NCBI GenBank assembly: GCA_036852015.1 | Contig: JAANDG010000056.1 | Coordinates: forward strand, 1-64,000 | Reading direction: 5' to 3' | DNA: 64,000 nt | From: Pelodera strongyloides | Lineage: Eukaryota > Nematoda > Chromadorea > Rhabditida > Rhabditidae | Shown here: positions 34,258-46,686 of the stretch, piece after piece | Position numbering within the stretch: position 1 is the stretch's first letter | Layout: each line of letters starts with the position of its first letter | Notes under the pieces: model-generated | The model's database searches: none | What the model was told of the DNA's origin: nothing | The model's input: the letters and a program-made list of their open reading frames with translations, nothing else | Position numbers and translations under genes: made by a program

Positions 34258-34845
34258 GCCCATCAAAGTAAACCTATGTTTACGATACGTTCGTAATTAA
34301 TATAAAGCATTTTTATTACAATAAATACATACAAATTAAATTTCACCTACACTTACCCTGGGGAACATTTCCGATGGGTCTCGCAGCCGCCCGCCTTCTT
34401 ATCTCCGCGCTCCCCCTGGCTATATAAACGCTGATCGGACGGGTTCGTCGCTTCTCTGGCTGGTTCTTCTCTTCCCACCTCTCCGTTCCCGCTGTTCACC
34501 GCAAGTGATCACTACTGACCTATGCCGTACTACCCAAGTCATACCCATATTGTTCCATTTCCCCGGATAAACTCACTTGTATATTTCGTGCATTATCATT
34601 GCAAGACACATCTGTTCTGCAGCTCAAGTTAATCGCTATTCCTGTATCCTAACAGAGCATTCTACAATCTGACATATCACACACATGCTACAGTTGGAAC
34701 AATATCTGCAGTTTTACGGTATGAATATACGATGAGCGCATCGGTAAAAGTTTCCCAGGGTGAGTGTAGGTGAAATTTGGTTTATATGTATATTGGAATA
34801 AAAATGCTTTATAATCATTATGAACGGATACAAAACTGTGTAATT
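34258..34845. mobile_element. Degenerate TTAA MITE, CATCAAAGTAAAC family
   Basis: Starts CCCATCAAAGTAAACCTATG and continues like the element at 35204. The right arm (AATAAAAATGCTTTATAATCATTATGAACG) is recognisable but decayed. Other sequence, partly G+C-rich, lies inside. Confidence 0.5.
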
Positions 34846-35203
34846 TGTGGCTCTAAAGGCCAAGGACATGGTTCAAGTTCCCCTCCTAAAAGCTATAATT
34901 TCAGCCGTATTATATCAACAACTTGTACAACGGTATCGCATTAGCTACCCAGTACAGGGCTTTCGCAGCGAGAATGACTCCGCTAGAACGTAGAAAGGAA
35001 TACTGTGCGTACATGCAATATGTAAGTATTGAAATGAAATGTATTATATTACAATCATTACGTCATGAGTCATGAGTACGTCACCAGGTTCTGGAAATGT
35101 ATACTGTACAACTGCATTGTAAGTTGTAGTACTCTTCCGGCTCAGAATCAGACCGGTAAATAAACTTTGAAATAATACTAGAGACTGCAAGTGTAAAGCT
35201 TAA

Positions 35204-35592
35204 AGGGACAGGCCCATCAAAGTAAACGTATATTTACGATACGTTCATAATGACTAACAAGCATTTTTATTACAATATATACAAACTAAATTTCACATTT
35301 ATTTGCCTTGGAAAACTTTTTTACGATGCGCTCAGCTTAAGTGTATACCATAAAGCCGCAAATATCCTTGTTGTCTATGCAAATTTATCGTGAAATTATA
35401 ATGCGATTAAAATTTACATATACAGCTTTGAAATCTGCAGGTTTATGGTATACATATGCGTTGAGCGCATTGGAAAAAAGTTTTCCAGGGCGAATAATGG
35501 TGAAATTTAGTTTGTATATATTGTAATAAAAATGCTTGATAGTCATTATGAACGTATCGTAAATATAGGTTTATTTTGATGGGCCTGTCCCT
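35204..35592. mobile_element. TTAA MITE, CATCAAAGTAAAC family
   Basis: TTAA at 35200-35203 and 35593-35596. Inverted ends AGGGACAGGCCCATCAAA with long arms. Intron 3 of copy D. Confidence 0.8.
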
Positions 35593-36614
35593 TTAAGAAA
35601 TGTTTTTCCGAACCAGTTTCGCAAAGTGAAAAACTATCGTGAAAACCGCAATTAAATTGCCTCAGAAACTCACAGAATTATTCAGCTATGATACAATCTA
35701 TTTCCACAACCAATCGTAGAGAAAAACTTGTTTTTATGTTATTGCTTTTTGTTTTCAGTGTAGTTTTTACTGAAATGCTTTGCATGCTTCAAAATAAAAA
35801 TCGAGCACTTTATTTGGATCCTGGGCATAATCTTATAATTCCGTTGAAGAACTGACCGACGAAACCACCTCCCAAATTAGCATATTGTATAAATTTGGAA
35901 GGTGGGTTTGTGCTAGCAGCCCGACCGGTCGCGATTAATATTCGGGGTGCTACAAGAAATATATTAGTAGCGTGTCATAAATGGACCGACTTTCGGGAAA
36001 CACAGTAGGATTTCCTGACTGAATCATGCCCAGTTTTAGATCGCGACCGCATTTCTCGAATATTGGGAGATATTTCACAGCGAAAGCGATTTATGCAGGG
36101 TAAAACCATTATTCCATTTCCAGTTGGCCATCTATATAGTCATCCCATCAGCACTATGTATTATATAGTAGCATACAGTTAATATTAGCAAGTGCAGCAC
36201 CTTTGTCATGTGGGCAGTGGGTCAGTTATTATTTTTTTTGTGAATTCTAGCTTGTACACACTCAAGTAAAAAAATCGGTTGGCAATTATTCCAGAAGATG
36301 GCGGAGTTCATCAAAATATGTAATGAATTTCGACAAATGCGAGAGATGTTTGCTGCAAAGCTCTTCGAGAAACTGTGTCTTAGCGAAGAAGGATGTTATA
36401 ATGTGATGAAGTTTTATGATGACGACCTCCCGTATTGTGTAAAAAATACGGCAATTAGTGAATTTAAGGTAAGCACAATTAAGTTACCCGCCGTGGCAGG
36501 AGCATACCCAGCAATTTGATATCGATGGCTTTATTATTTTTTTTAATACTGTGTGTGATCGCTGTCCCTCGTTTTTATCAATATACCATCCGGGCTGGAT
36601 GAGTCTCTGCCTTC

Positions 36615-36692
36615 CGAGACGTTATAGCGCAACAGGCAGAGCGCTTGACTCTAAAGCGAGAGGTCTAGGGTTCGAAAACCGCACACGAGGCA
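36615..36692 (+). repeat. tRNA-like sequence (possible SINE or tRNA relic)
   Basis: Contains TATAGCGCAACAGGCAGAGC (A-box-like), a CGCTT/AAGCG anticodon stem and GGTCTAGGGTTCGAAAACC (B box). The loop lacks the conserved T33, so it is probably not a working tRNA. Intron 5 of copy D, close to a TCTTATTATAAGG Helitron-type end (minus strand, 36776). Confidence 0.4.
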
Positions 36693-37435
36693 ATGATTTT
36701 TGTATATTGCATTCCCATTGTGTATTGTCGAAAACTTGATGAAAAGGCAAAAAAAGGTCTTTCCCCTTATAATAAGATTATGTTTATTTAAGAATTCCTC
36801 CGTTGGATCGTGGCACCATGCCCTTATCAACTACTGCAAACTGACCGAAATGATTCCTGAAGCGCAAAGCACAAAATATGATCAGACAATTCTTTCCAAA
36901 AATGGCAGAACGAAAGAAAATTTGAGGAATATGTGCCTCTATGTAAGGTATGGTTATTGGTACCTGTTAGCCTGTTGTTTTACTTGTTTAACAGAAATAG
37001 AACGAAAGTATGACGGCAACTCAAGCCTCACGGAATGATGTACTGCGTTAACCACTACGCTACCCCCACCCACCACCAAAATCACAGTCAAAATTTATGA
37101 AATTTGGCTCGGGGCTGCCATAAAGTCCCTTGTATTATTTGCATTCACTTTGGCATATATTAACAGTATGGTTAGGGTCCTGCCGACGCACATCTAATAA
37201 CAGGAACACCATTTCCACGTGGGTACGAGCCTCTATAGCTCGATATTTTAATACTTTTCACACATGTAGATACCGTGTCCTACCTGAAGAAGGAAAAGAG
37301 CAAGAAATAACTGACGATATGCAAGATTATGAAATACTGGACACAGAAACGACAACAGAATATCAAACTGGAGGAGTCATACTGGTCACAATAGGATGGT
37401 GGAGCGTGATTCCCCCTATTTTAGCTAACTTATAA

Positions 37436-39677
37436 AGTAACTTTCGATTATGTCGATACGCCCAACAATGTTCAAAATTTAAAAAAATTGTTGATCTATG
37501 GTTTGTATGTAATTCGAATAGAGTTTATGGCTAGCTTGTTGATTTTTGAGGTCCAGATCCAATTAAATGAAGGTTGTGTTTTATTTTTGAAGGAACATTT
37601 CAAATCATCACTTGGACAAAGCTGACATTTGTTATCTTTGAGACTGCTGCTTTATACTTATACAGTTGATTATGTTTTAGTCGTTCAACAATAACGTGGT
37701 GCAGGGTAGCAATTTATGTACAAAAATAAAATAATTAATTTTAATATTGTTGTTGTGTATTTACAGTTATCTTGTTTAAAATATTGGCATTGATAATCAA
37801 CTTGATAATCAACTTACATTAGACATCACAGCAGCTGTTCTTCAATGAAATAAAAAAAAGCTGTCTACTAACAATAAAAACCTTTGTATTTCAAGGGCAC
37901 GGTTTGAAATATTTAAAAAAAAAAGAATACTTTCCGCGCATTCATTCTCGCATATTTAGTTTTTCGCGGGTAAAACTTGCTGTCCGAAACAAAGATTTTT
38001 TTTAATTTTACATTCTATGGCCTGGCCTTTCCGCATTCTGTGCGATACTCTAAATCACATTAGGATTACCGTAGCGTCCGTAGCTGCGGCCGGAGAGAGC
38101 TCCCCGTTTACTGCCTGCACATCAATAAACTGAGGAGAGAAGAGGTTGTTGTTGTTGAAATGATGTAACGTCTCTGGTTTTACTCCACTGAACACACTCA
38201 TCTAAAGGACCCAGTCTATCTCCGACCTTACTCTTAATCACCTTGTCACCTTTGTAAATCACTATTAATTGCTGTCTTGTTTGTGGACGATTGAGTTTGC
38301 TATGTTTTCTGTTTGACATTTGTTTACTGGAGGTGGCAATTGGTGTAAACTTGACTCCATAAGAACACTGGTTGAATTAAAAGAACTACGAAAGAAACTC
38401 TAGTATAGGTTGTGAACATATAGTTGTAACTTCCTTCCAGGGCTCCATATCTACTGCAAGTCTGTCCACGCACTACTGTTCGTGCTAGATTCTAACATCG
38501 ACGCCAAAAAAAAACTTTCTTTTCCAGGGGCCCTAAAATACCGTGTGTACCGTGTACGTGTACCCTACCAGAAGTAATACACGAAAGCGCATACCTTGGA
38601 GGCATATGAATGCACGAAAGCGCATACCATACCTTGGAGGCATATGAAACATTGGTATATTTTCGCATTGTAAATGGTAAATCTTCACAAACAGATAAAC
38701 CTTTTATTTGGTAGGATGTAAAGATTACAGTGCAGGTACGCGCATCGAGAAGCGGACCAATTAGTATGGCAGTGAGTTTCCCACGAGTGTAACAACATCA
38801 ACAAAGGTTGTTCTTTGCTTCATTTAATCTGTCCACAGTCAGTAAACGCTTAGAGAGTGTGAGAGGACTAGCCTCACCCCCCGTGAACTACATAAGGTGA
38901 CGTAATGTCTGACTAATAAGCTCGTTAGTTAGTATGCAAATGAGGAGGTTAGTAAAGATGCATACATTTGGTAGGCAGTATGAGATTCCTTTATGCGCAG
39001 ATTGTAAATGATAGATTTCAGATTTCACCCTGCTCCGCCCATAACCGTACGGTGCTTAGGCCTACGATTTCCCCTTATCGGGGCCCCTGGAGATGGACCG
39101 AACGCGCAATATACTCACTCCGATCTAGAGTTCTTCAAAGGTTTCAGTGTGGTGGAACTCTCTGGTATTCCGCGTTATTGTGTCTCTCGTTCACTTGTAT
39201 TGTATATTTGATTCCCACTTCTCTTCAAAGTCCTGTTAGTGATCTCTCTGGGACTCGGGTTACTGTGTCTCTCGTTCACTTGTATTGTATATTTGATTGT
39301 GTTGAATAAATCTGTTGTCTAAACATGTATCTTATTGACACAGTCCATAGTCCATACACACATACAAGAACCAAGTGCTGACTGACGGTGTAGTTAGTAC
39401 ATGCACTTATTTCGGGGGGTTGAGCTTTTGTAGATCTTTTGAACTGGAGCTAAACAATGTGGCGAACTTTTATTAAATCAATTATGCGCACAAAAATCGA
39501 ACGAAACAAGACGAGCCACTAACAAACCATGCAAGAAAAAAGCGACGTATTTTTTATACATTATGAACAAACTAACATTCTTGAACAACAACAAGAAAAT
39601 ATTTACCTAAACATCTGCATTGAAACATTCTAGGCCTAAGCCCCATCGTTTTCAACGTTCCATAACTTATATCACGT
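37436..39677. other. Intergenic space between convergent copies D and E
   Basis: 37436-38430 matches the 3' flank of copy A (37560-37760 against 14100-14340; 38018-38240 against 16243-16720). No gene seen. Around 39160-39300 a word of about 39 bases starting TGTGTCTCTCGTTCACTTGT occurs twice, followed by AATAAA; this could be a solo LTR, unproven. Confidence 0.5.
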
Positions 39678-42600
39678 TTAATAGATCATAGATAAGAGGA
39701 TAAGTAAAAAAACCATGGACAAACATGATGTGGGAAGCAAAACTGATATCCCGCTTTCATAAACTGGCGTCGTTTCTGTGTCAAATGTTTCATATTCAAA
39801 GTCTGATGTATCGGGTATTTCTTGCTCTTTTCCTTCTTCTGGTAGAAGACGGTATCTTAATAATGTTACTTGTTGATAGAAAGTATGGCAACTAAAACCA
39901 ATATTCCTTTGAAAATCGCATTCAACAATTTTCCACCATTTCCGCAGTCAGGAACACTTTTTTTTGCGTTTTTAGCCAATATATGCATTGTTCGAAACCC
40001 ATTGTGATTATCGTACGAAAGAACATTCATTTTAACATTATTATGACGAGAAAGAATGAAAATGCACGGACAGTAAAACATATTTTGACTTTTTACTACG
40101 TTACGGTACCTCGTGGAATAGTTGCCGGGAATAACTCTGCGTGTTTTGGTGCACCCAGGGTGCGGTTTTCTCAGAATAGTTTCTCAAATCTCGGACTACT
40201 GCTACAAAGAAATACAGGAAAATCGTTTTCCTCGAACCATACGGCGACGACCCCAACAACACGCTCTATTTTAAATTTAGATTACAAATGAAAAAATTGG
40301 ATTTTTGGTCACGCAAGGGCAAATGCGTAAATCAATTCCGCTATAGGCGCACACGATAAATTCACCGCCAAAATTAAGATACAGTTGACCAGTTATTTTG
40401 TGGGCCTATACCTGTACCTGTGGCGTCCCTTAACTTTTTTTGCTCTCCCCTACCTCCAAGTAAGTTATAAAAAAGTTACCTCAAGTAGAGGCAAATATCC
40501 CTCAAATTCTCTTTTGTTCGTCCCTGTTGTCTAAGGATCGACATATCATACTTTGTTTCTTTTACTTCGGGAACCATTGCTGTAAGTTTGCAGTAGTTGA
40601 TAATTGTGTGGTGCCACGATCCAACGGAGGTATTCTAAAATACAATTATAATTACAATTAAAGCAAAATACCGTCCGATTTTTGGAATACATCTAGTAGA
40701 CCAGCAGTCTTGTGCAGCTTATGCAAATGAACATAATTAGAAATTAGAATAAAACTTTGCATAAATATGTAAGTATTCAGTTATCCACGGTGCGTTTCAA
40801 AAACTGGCCGGTATTTCGCTTTAAAGGGACGGGCCCATCAAAATAAACCCATATTTTGCATGTTTTTATAATTTGTGTAAAGGGGGTTTATTATAATATA
40901 TGTACACTAAATTTCGGCTAGACGTTTTTCGGTGTCGATAAACGCATAAGTATACCGTAGAAGACACACAATTGCACCCTTATTTCCTTACCGTGTCTCC
41001 CGAGGATACCTCGCTCTGGTTGGGACCCGGGAGACCATCTGTCTATATAGCCATATTCCCCCGGGACACGCGACAAGAAAATAAAGGTGCAATTGTGTGT
41101 CTTCTACGGTACACTTATGCGTTTATCGACACCGAAAAATTTCAGCGGGATAAAGTCTAGCCGAAATTTAGTGTACATATATTATAATAAACCCCCTTTA
41201 TACAAATTATAAAAACATGCAAAATATGGGTTTATTTTGATGGGCCCGTCCCTTTAAAGGGACGCAGTCACTACAATATCATAATTTTGCTTCGTTTACT
41301 TGTATTTAGGAAAGAATAGAGAAAAACCATTCAGCAAACCGAATAGTTTGAATTCTAACTCAGGGAGTGAACAAGTAGGAAGCAGTTCTTCTAAATTACC
41401 GCTGGATTCCGAAACGTGTTCGGACAGCTTCTTCCCGATCGGGAGTATGCAAATTATTTCGGAAAATATCTGCATATAATATTTTTACATTTGATGCACG
41501 GGTCTGCAGGCATTTCTATACGTTTCGTAATCCCGCGGTAATTTAGTAGAACTACTTTTCTACTTGTTCACTCCCTTAGGTTAGGAGTCAAATTATTGGG
41601 TTTTGTTAAAGTATTTCTCTCTATTCTTTAGCAAATACAAGTAAATTCGAAAGCAAAACGATGATTTTGTAGTGGCTGCGCCCCTTTAAAGCTTGCTAGG
41701 CTAGGGTGCACCCTGCCATAGACGTGAAAAATCCTAAATGAACAGCCTGCTATTTCCTGACATGATAATTGTATGATGATTGTGAGCGGAGAATCGTCAA
41801 CGTGAGCTTCGCTTCGTGTACATAGATCCTTTAGCTTTAGACTAACCTTAAATTCACTAATTGCCGTGTATTTCACACAATATGGGAGGTTGTCTTCATA
41901 GTAATTCATAACATTGTAACATCCCGCTTCGTCCAGACAAAGTTTGTCGTATAAACTTGCTGCAAACATCTCTCGCGTTTGTCGAAATACGTAACAGAAT
42001 TTTGCAAACTCCATCATCTTCTGAAAAAAAAATTCCCGCAACAGTTTGGGGGTGATTCCCGTACCAAAACGGCAAATAAAGTCGATTAAAAAACGTGCGC
42101 ATCAAATTTTTTCCCAAAACTGTTGTTGCAGCCCTTGAGCTTCGTTGAAAGCGCTAGGAAAGAAATAATTTACCCTGCATAACTCGCTGTCGCTGTGAAA
42201 TTTTTCCCAATAATCAATAAATGCTCCCGCAACCTAAAGATATTTCAACTTTGTTCACAGATCATGAACGAACAAACCTTCGCAAAGTCGAGTCTTCGAG
42301 TACCTAGAATAATTTGGGCAATGGGACACTAGTATTATCAAGATGACATAAACTATTAATTCAATGCAAATCGGCGTATGCGTCTGACGTAAATATACCG
42401 ACCAATCGCATGATCGCACAGTATTCCTTGCTGCGTCGTAGCGGAGTATAATTATTCAAATGTAAAACACTTGTCCCAGCCGCTAGCACCATACCTCTGT
42501 GCAAATTGTTGATATAGTACGGCTGAAATGTTAGTTTTTCCTTTCATGGGTATAGGTATCTACCCCTCTCCTATTAACCTGCCCCATTCAACGTGAAACC

Positions 42601-44772
42601 GCACAATCGCGGGGCACAAAAACAGGGTGCGCAACTGTGGCGCGGCGCACCACCTCAAGGTGCGCGGCACGGGCGCCAGGAGTGTGCTAACATCATACAG
42701 GCGCACCACTGGCGCACTTGATGGTGCACCGCACGGGCACCAAGTGAAATAGAATATCTTTGGCGCACCCTAGTGGGGGTGCGGCGCGCAGCAGCGGCGG
42801 TCCATTATGTTGTGCGCGACGATGCCGCGGAGTTTCACAAGTGTTGTAGCGCGTTACTCCAAAAGGAAAGATTCGTAGTTGGGCTCCTAGCATTTGCGGG
42901 GTGTATTATACCAAACTACACTTGGTCAGTATTCTACAATTTCAGAAAATCACCATCATTGGATCCGCCCCCTTAAGTATTGGGTAATAAGGGTTTGGAG
43001 AGGTTGTACATCTATTTGGTATATAATATGTATCAAGCTCCAGTGAATATCCAATGGAGCTAAACTCTCTCCGAAGGTCGAATTCGTCCGATAGTGCATA
43101 CTGGAAACATCGAAAGTCTGAAAATTACGAGCAGATAAGCAAAATCACCTCAGTCCTATCGGAAGGAAAACATCTCAAATGTGAAATAGTCAACATGAAC
43201 CTAAACTCTACAAAGTACACATTGATTTTGCCTTGTTCGACACATATTACGCTTTCCCGGAATTCAACTACCTTTATTTACATTATTCTTATTGTATCGT
43301 TTATCGAAGTGTCCATTTCAGGTAACCCTTAATTTTGATGACTCCATCTGATTCTCCATGTAAAAGATATACAGTAGAATGCAATTTTTTAAGGCCCAGC
43401 ATATCATATTGGTCGGTCAACACGAATGGGCGTGTCAACTGCGATAGATTGTTGGGTATGCCTGGCGATGGTAAATTGCTGAATACGGCGTGAGCTTTGG
43501 GCTTGAAAATTAGGAAAGTATGGTATCCTACTATATTTGACATGGAGAATCAGATGGAATCATAAAAAATATGGGTCATTTAGAATGGGCCTGACCCTTA
43601 AAACTATCATTTTGTCTTTACCGTTTTATATATATATATATATATATTATATAATTTCTTTCATGGGAAACCACAAGGAGGCTCACGAGAACTAAGTGTA
43701 CTTTTCCTTAATTTGCATCGAAAGATGATGGTGTTAGCGTCCAATAAACAAAGCACCCGCTTTTAAAGGGAGAGGCCCATGAGGAAAAAGTTTTCCTCAA
43801 TTTACTTGCACAGAATGTCCGGAATTTTAGAAATATTACTGTAAAAACCGCATTTCTTTGCACCTAGAACTCACAGAGGTATTCCCCGGCAAACAGTTCG
43901 ACCAGGTACCGTAGTCAGAATCAATTTTTGCGTTTTTAGGGCATTACAATATTGGAAACGCTTTCTTATTATCGTAGGAATGTTCTTCATTCGTATAACA
44001 ATTATTATGTAGAGAAAGAATGCTAATGGACGGATATAAACCGTAAAAACGTATTTTGACGTTGCTGCCTACGGTACCTGGCCGAACTGTTTGCGGGGGA
44101 ATAACTCTGTGAGTTCTAGGTGCAAAGAAATGCGGTTTTCACAGTAACATTTCTGAAATACCGGACATTCTGTGCAAATATATTGAGGAAAGTTTTTTTC
44201 TCGTGGGCCTCTCCCTTTAATTAGAAACAATAAATCAGTCTACTGCTTTGAATTCTATATCATAGTCTTTGTGACCGAGGGAGGAGCTTATTGTTTCTGT
44301 CCTAAGGTATCTGGATATAGTTATTTAAAATTAAAATTTGTTTTACGCTTCAGTTAGTTGCACCATTATTTTCTACTGTGCGTCCCTCAGATACGCTCGG
44401 GACACACACGATTAAAAAGACTATGATAAAGAAGTTCGTTAGAATTCTAAGCATTATAATGATTTATACCTTCTAACTAAAGGCTGGCGCTTCAAGCATA
44501 AGGCATGTTTATTGGAAGCTAATACCATCATTATCGATGAGAAGAAAGAAATCGTACACTAACAATTAGATCTCGTGAGCCTCCTCCTTTAAAATGGTTG
44601 GCATCCGACTTAGAGCTAAACATACCATACCAACTGGTCTTCCGTAGTCATCAGTTAGGTTCTTAATAAACTGTGCGTCTTCCGCTGTTGATTGAAATAC
44701 AAAAATTTTGCATTCCCATTCTTGTATTGTTTGGCAGAGGAGAAGAAAAACAGCCGTCCAAAATAACTGCAT
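39678..44772 (-). CDS. Secreted Cys-rich family, copy E (7 exons, intact)
   Basis: Exons on the minus strand: 44772-44631, 43117-42954, 42522-42403, 42233-42174, 42020-41847, 40634-40480, 39855-39678. All phases fit (1,0,0,0,0,2), giving about 330 aa. Signal peptide MQLFWTAVFLLLCQTI; then DFRCFQYALSDEFDL, SKEYC, FIDYWEKFHSDSELC, FCYVFRQTREMF, GCYNVMNYYEDNLPYC, SVGSWHHTIINYCKL, DICLYLR, YRLLPEEGKEQEIPD; the end is strongly hydrophobic (SCLSMVFLLILLSMIY), suggesting a GPI or membrane anchor. The exon 3 donor (TTG|GTCGGT) is weak, at the same place where copy C is weak. Inverted relative to A-D. Introns contain at least six non-autonomous transposons. Function unknown. Confidence 0.78.
40672..40820. 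mobile_element. TTAA MITE, CCGGCCGG family, copy c
   Basis: Ends AGCAAAATACCG and CCGGTATTTCGCT; TTAA at 40668 and 40821. First of three abutting TTAA elements in intron 5 of copy E. Confidence 0.72.
40825..41253. mobile_element. TTAA MITE, CATCAAAATAAACCC family
   Basis: Palindromic ends AGGGACGGGCCCATCAAA between shared TTAA sites (40821-40824 and 41254-41257). Arms of about 180 bp. Confidence 0.8.
41258..41685. mobile_element. TTAA MITE, GCAGTCACTACAA family
   Basis: Palindromic ends AGGGACGCAGTCACTACAA / TTGTAGTGGCTGCGCCCCT, between TTAA 41254-41257 (shared) and 41686-41689. Confidence 0.78.
42036..42150. mobile_element. Fragment of the tRNA-Leu-carrying element
   Basis: CAGTTTGGGGGTGATTCCCG, ACCAAAACGGCAA and GAGCTTCGTTGAA match the 3' half of 46687-47120, diverged. 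Intron 4 of copy E. Confidence 0.55.
42600..42860. repeat. GC-rich stretch with repeated GGCGCACC words
   Basis: Degenerate direct and inverted copies of GGCGCACCAC / GTGGTGCGCC-type words in intron 2 of copy E. No ORF conserved. Confidence 0.4.
43324..43600. mobile_element. Truncated TTAA MITE, GTCAGG family
   Basis: Inner and right parts match 26636-27035 (TATTTGACATGGAGAATCAG, GGGCCTGACCCT). The left end is missing. Intron 1 of copy E. Confidence 0.6.
43627..43650. repeat. (TA)n microsatellite
   Basis: Uninterrupted TA dinucleotides of about 24 bp. Confidence 0.85.
43767..44216. mobile_element. TTAA MITE, CATGAGGAAAAAG family
   Basis: Inverted ends AGGGAGAGGCCCATGAGG between TTAA sites (43763 and 44217). 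450 bp, long arms. Intron 1 of copy E. Confidence 0.78.
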
Positions 44773-46565
44773 TTCTCGAATAAAGAACATATAGGTGAAT
44801 ATAAACTTCAAGGAAAATTCTATGCAAATTTTGGGACGGCATATTCGATGTACATTAGTGACGCATAAATACAACGTCAAATTTTTTTTTGGTGCGCGGG
44901 AAAGAAATTTGCGGTGTGTGAAAAAAGGGAATAAAACTGCTCTCATTCATAACAGAGATTGCTCAAAATGGTTATCAAAATGTGAAAGGCAAATACATCT
45001 CAACTCTCACTTTGGGTGAGAGTTAAAGTGGTTGGTGATTGGAAAATTGGATGAAAGTAAGAACTGAAAATGTTGGTGGATCGGCATTAACTCGCACCCT
45101 GCAAATAAGCCCCCCGGGTGAGAGTTTTACCTTCACCCTGACAAAAAACTGTTGGTGGATCCGGCCTCAGGTTTCGCCACGTACCAAAAATTATCGCCCA
45201 TACAGCGCACCCAATAATCTTTCGCCCAGCCAGCGCTCAGTCTACTGTGGACTTCAACCGCGCAGCCACAGCCAGGGGGCTGATAGATAGACAAATGCAC
45301 CGAATAGAAGAGGAAACAAACCTACGACTTTTAATAATCATGGTCTCTGTGCGGATGGGCGCGCGGTGCGCTGCGCTCCCAGGAACGTAGCACCTACGCA
45401 CCTCCTGCGTTCCATGGGTTCATGAGTGTATGGATGAGCGCATTATAAAGGGACAGGCCCACGGGAAACAAGTTTTCCTCAATTTATTTGTAAAGAATAT
45501 CCGGAGTTTCAGAAATATTACTGTGAAAACCGCATTGAAGCCTAGACTAACATAGTGATTCCCGGCAAACAGTTCGGCCAGGTATCGTAGTCAGAATAAA
45601 TTTTTGCACTTTGGGCATTCCAGTACTGGAACGTCTCTTTGCAATCGTAGGAATTTTCGTTATTCGTTTGACTACCATTATATAGGGAAAGAATGCAAAT
45701 GAACGGATATAAACCGTAAAAACGTATTTTAACCTTTCTGACTACGGTATCTGGCCGAACTGTTTGCCAGAGAATAACACTGCGAGTTCTAGGTGTAAAG
45801 AAATGCGGTTCTGAAATTCCGGGCATTCTGTACAAGTAAATTAAGGAAAACTTTTTTCTCGTGGGTCTGTGAAGAGTCAGTCGTCTTTCCGGAAAATGCG
45901 CCGCAATGTCGCCGTAGGCGTAGGACCGCCGCGCAACTTTTTTTCGCCACAAAGATGCCGCACGGGCTCGCAGTTTTACAAGTATATAAAGACAGTGTTT
46001 AAGATCGCCCTAAAATGTTGTAAAGACACATTACTGCACAGCTAAAAAATCTAGCTACAATGTCTTATTCTCCCCTCCGCAAAATTATGCGCAAAGATTC
46101 AGGACTAAATAGAGGGCTAAATACACAGTTAGTGTTTTACATTTGCCAAAATGCCGCTACAAAACGGTTCACGGATAAGAAGTACGACATCAGTGTTTCC
46201 TAATTTTTCTGAGATAAATTTCCCAGACCAATCAAACGAGGCTGTGAAAACCGTTCCGCATAATATGCAAAATTGGGGAAGATATTCGCGAAAGAAGAAC
46301 CACAGCTAGTACTCAGCACCCAAAAAGAGCCGAAACGAGTTTTAACCTTTTGATTAAAACAGTATCAAAAAGAATTACTATGCTTATGCAACACACTGTA
46401 TTTTAAGGTTCAGAAACACATTTTCAAGCTCAACTGCGGTACACTTCTGAGGATCTTCTTTCGCGAATATCTTACCAAATTTTGCACACTAGGCGAAACG
46501 GTTTCCGGTTTTCACTGCCACATTTGAGTAGTCTGGGAGATTTATCACAGAAAAACGGCCGTATA
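44773..46565. other. Upstream region of copy E, no gene seen
   Basis: Contains a decayed TTAA element (about 45448-45872, related to 43767-44216) and a G+C-rich stretch at 45340-45420. Short ORFs here show no domain. Confidence 0.45.
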
Positions 46566-46686
46566 TAATAATAATAATCATTTATTACACCACAAAGGTG
46601 CGCATAAACACACATAATTAAAAAAATAAATACCGTTAAGACAGAAAAACGTTAATAAGGGACATAAAGTGGATGTGTAAAGGTAA
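46566..46686 (-). mobile_element. LINE 3' end fragment
   Basis: (TAA)n followed by TTATTACACCACAAAGGTGC matches 14575-14700 closely. Interrupted at 46687 and resumed at 47121 with GCGGAAATGCTGGGGCATCG, exactly as in the other LINE. Confidence 0.75.

Larger units (their letters stand above)
33205..37435 (+). pseudogene. Secreted Cys-rich family, copy D (7 exons, exon 2 end damaged)
   Basis: Exons: 33205-33331, 33651-33809, 34905-35021, 36040-36099, 36295-36468, 36793-36947, 37270-37435. Signal peptide MKLFWSAVFLLLCQTI; later motifs FLEYWEIFHSESDLC, GCYNVMKFYDDDLPYC, SVGSWHHALINYCKLTEM and EEGKEQEITDD; hydrophobic C-terminus (WWSVIPPILANL). Exon 2 ends GATCCCAATG|GT where copies A, C and E have two more bases (CCNATGATG|GT), so phase 0 is lost and the mRNA would shift frame, unless another donor is used or the sequence is wrong here. 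A long (ATT)n tract begins 18 bases downstream. All other exons are intact, so this may be a very recent loss or a working gene with a misread base pair. Confidence 0.65.

Noticed and set aside
33695..34271. Ile/Leu-rich ORFs that look like membrane proteins
   Set aside because: They are translations of the (ATT)n tract in copy D intron 2.
39100..39340. Possible solo LTR with AATAAA and an internal repeat of about 39 bp
   Set aside because: Neither ends nor target duplication could be defined, and no related copy is present in the window.
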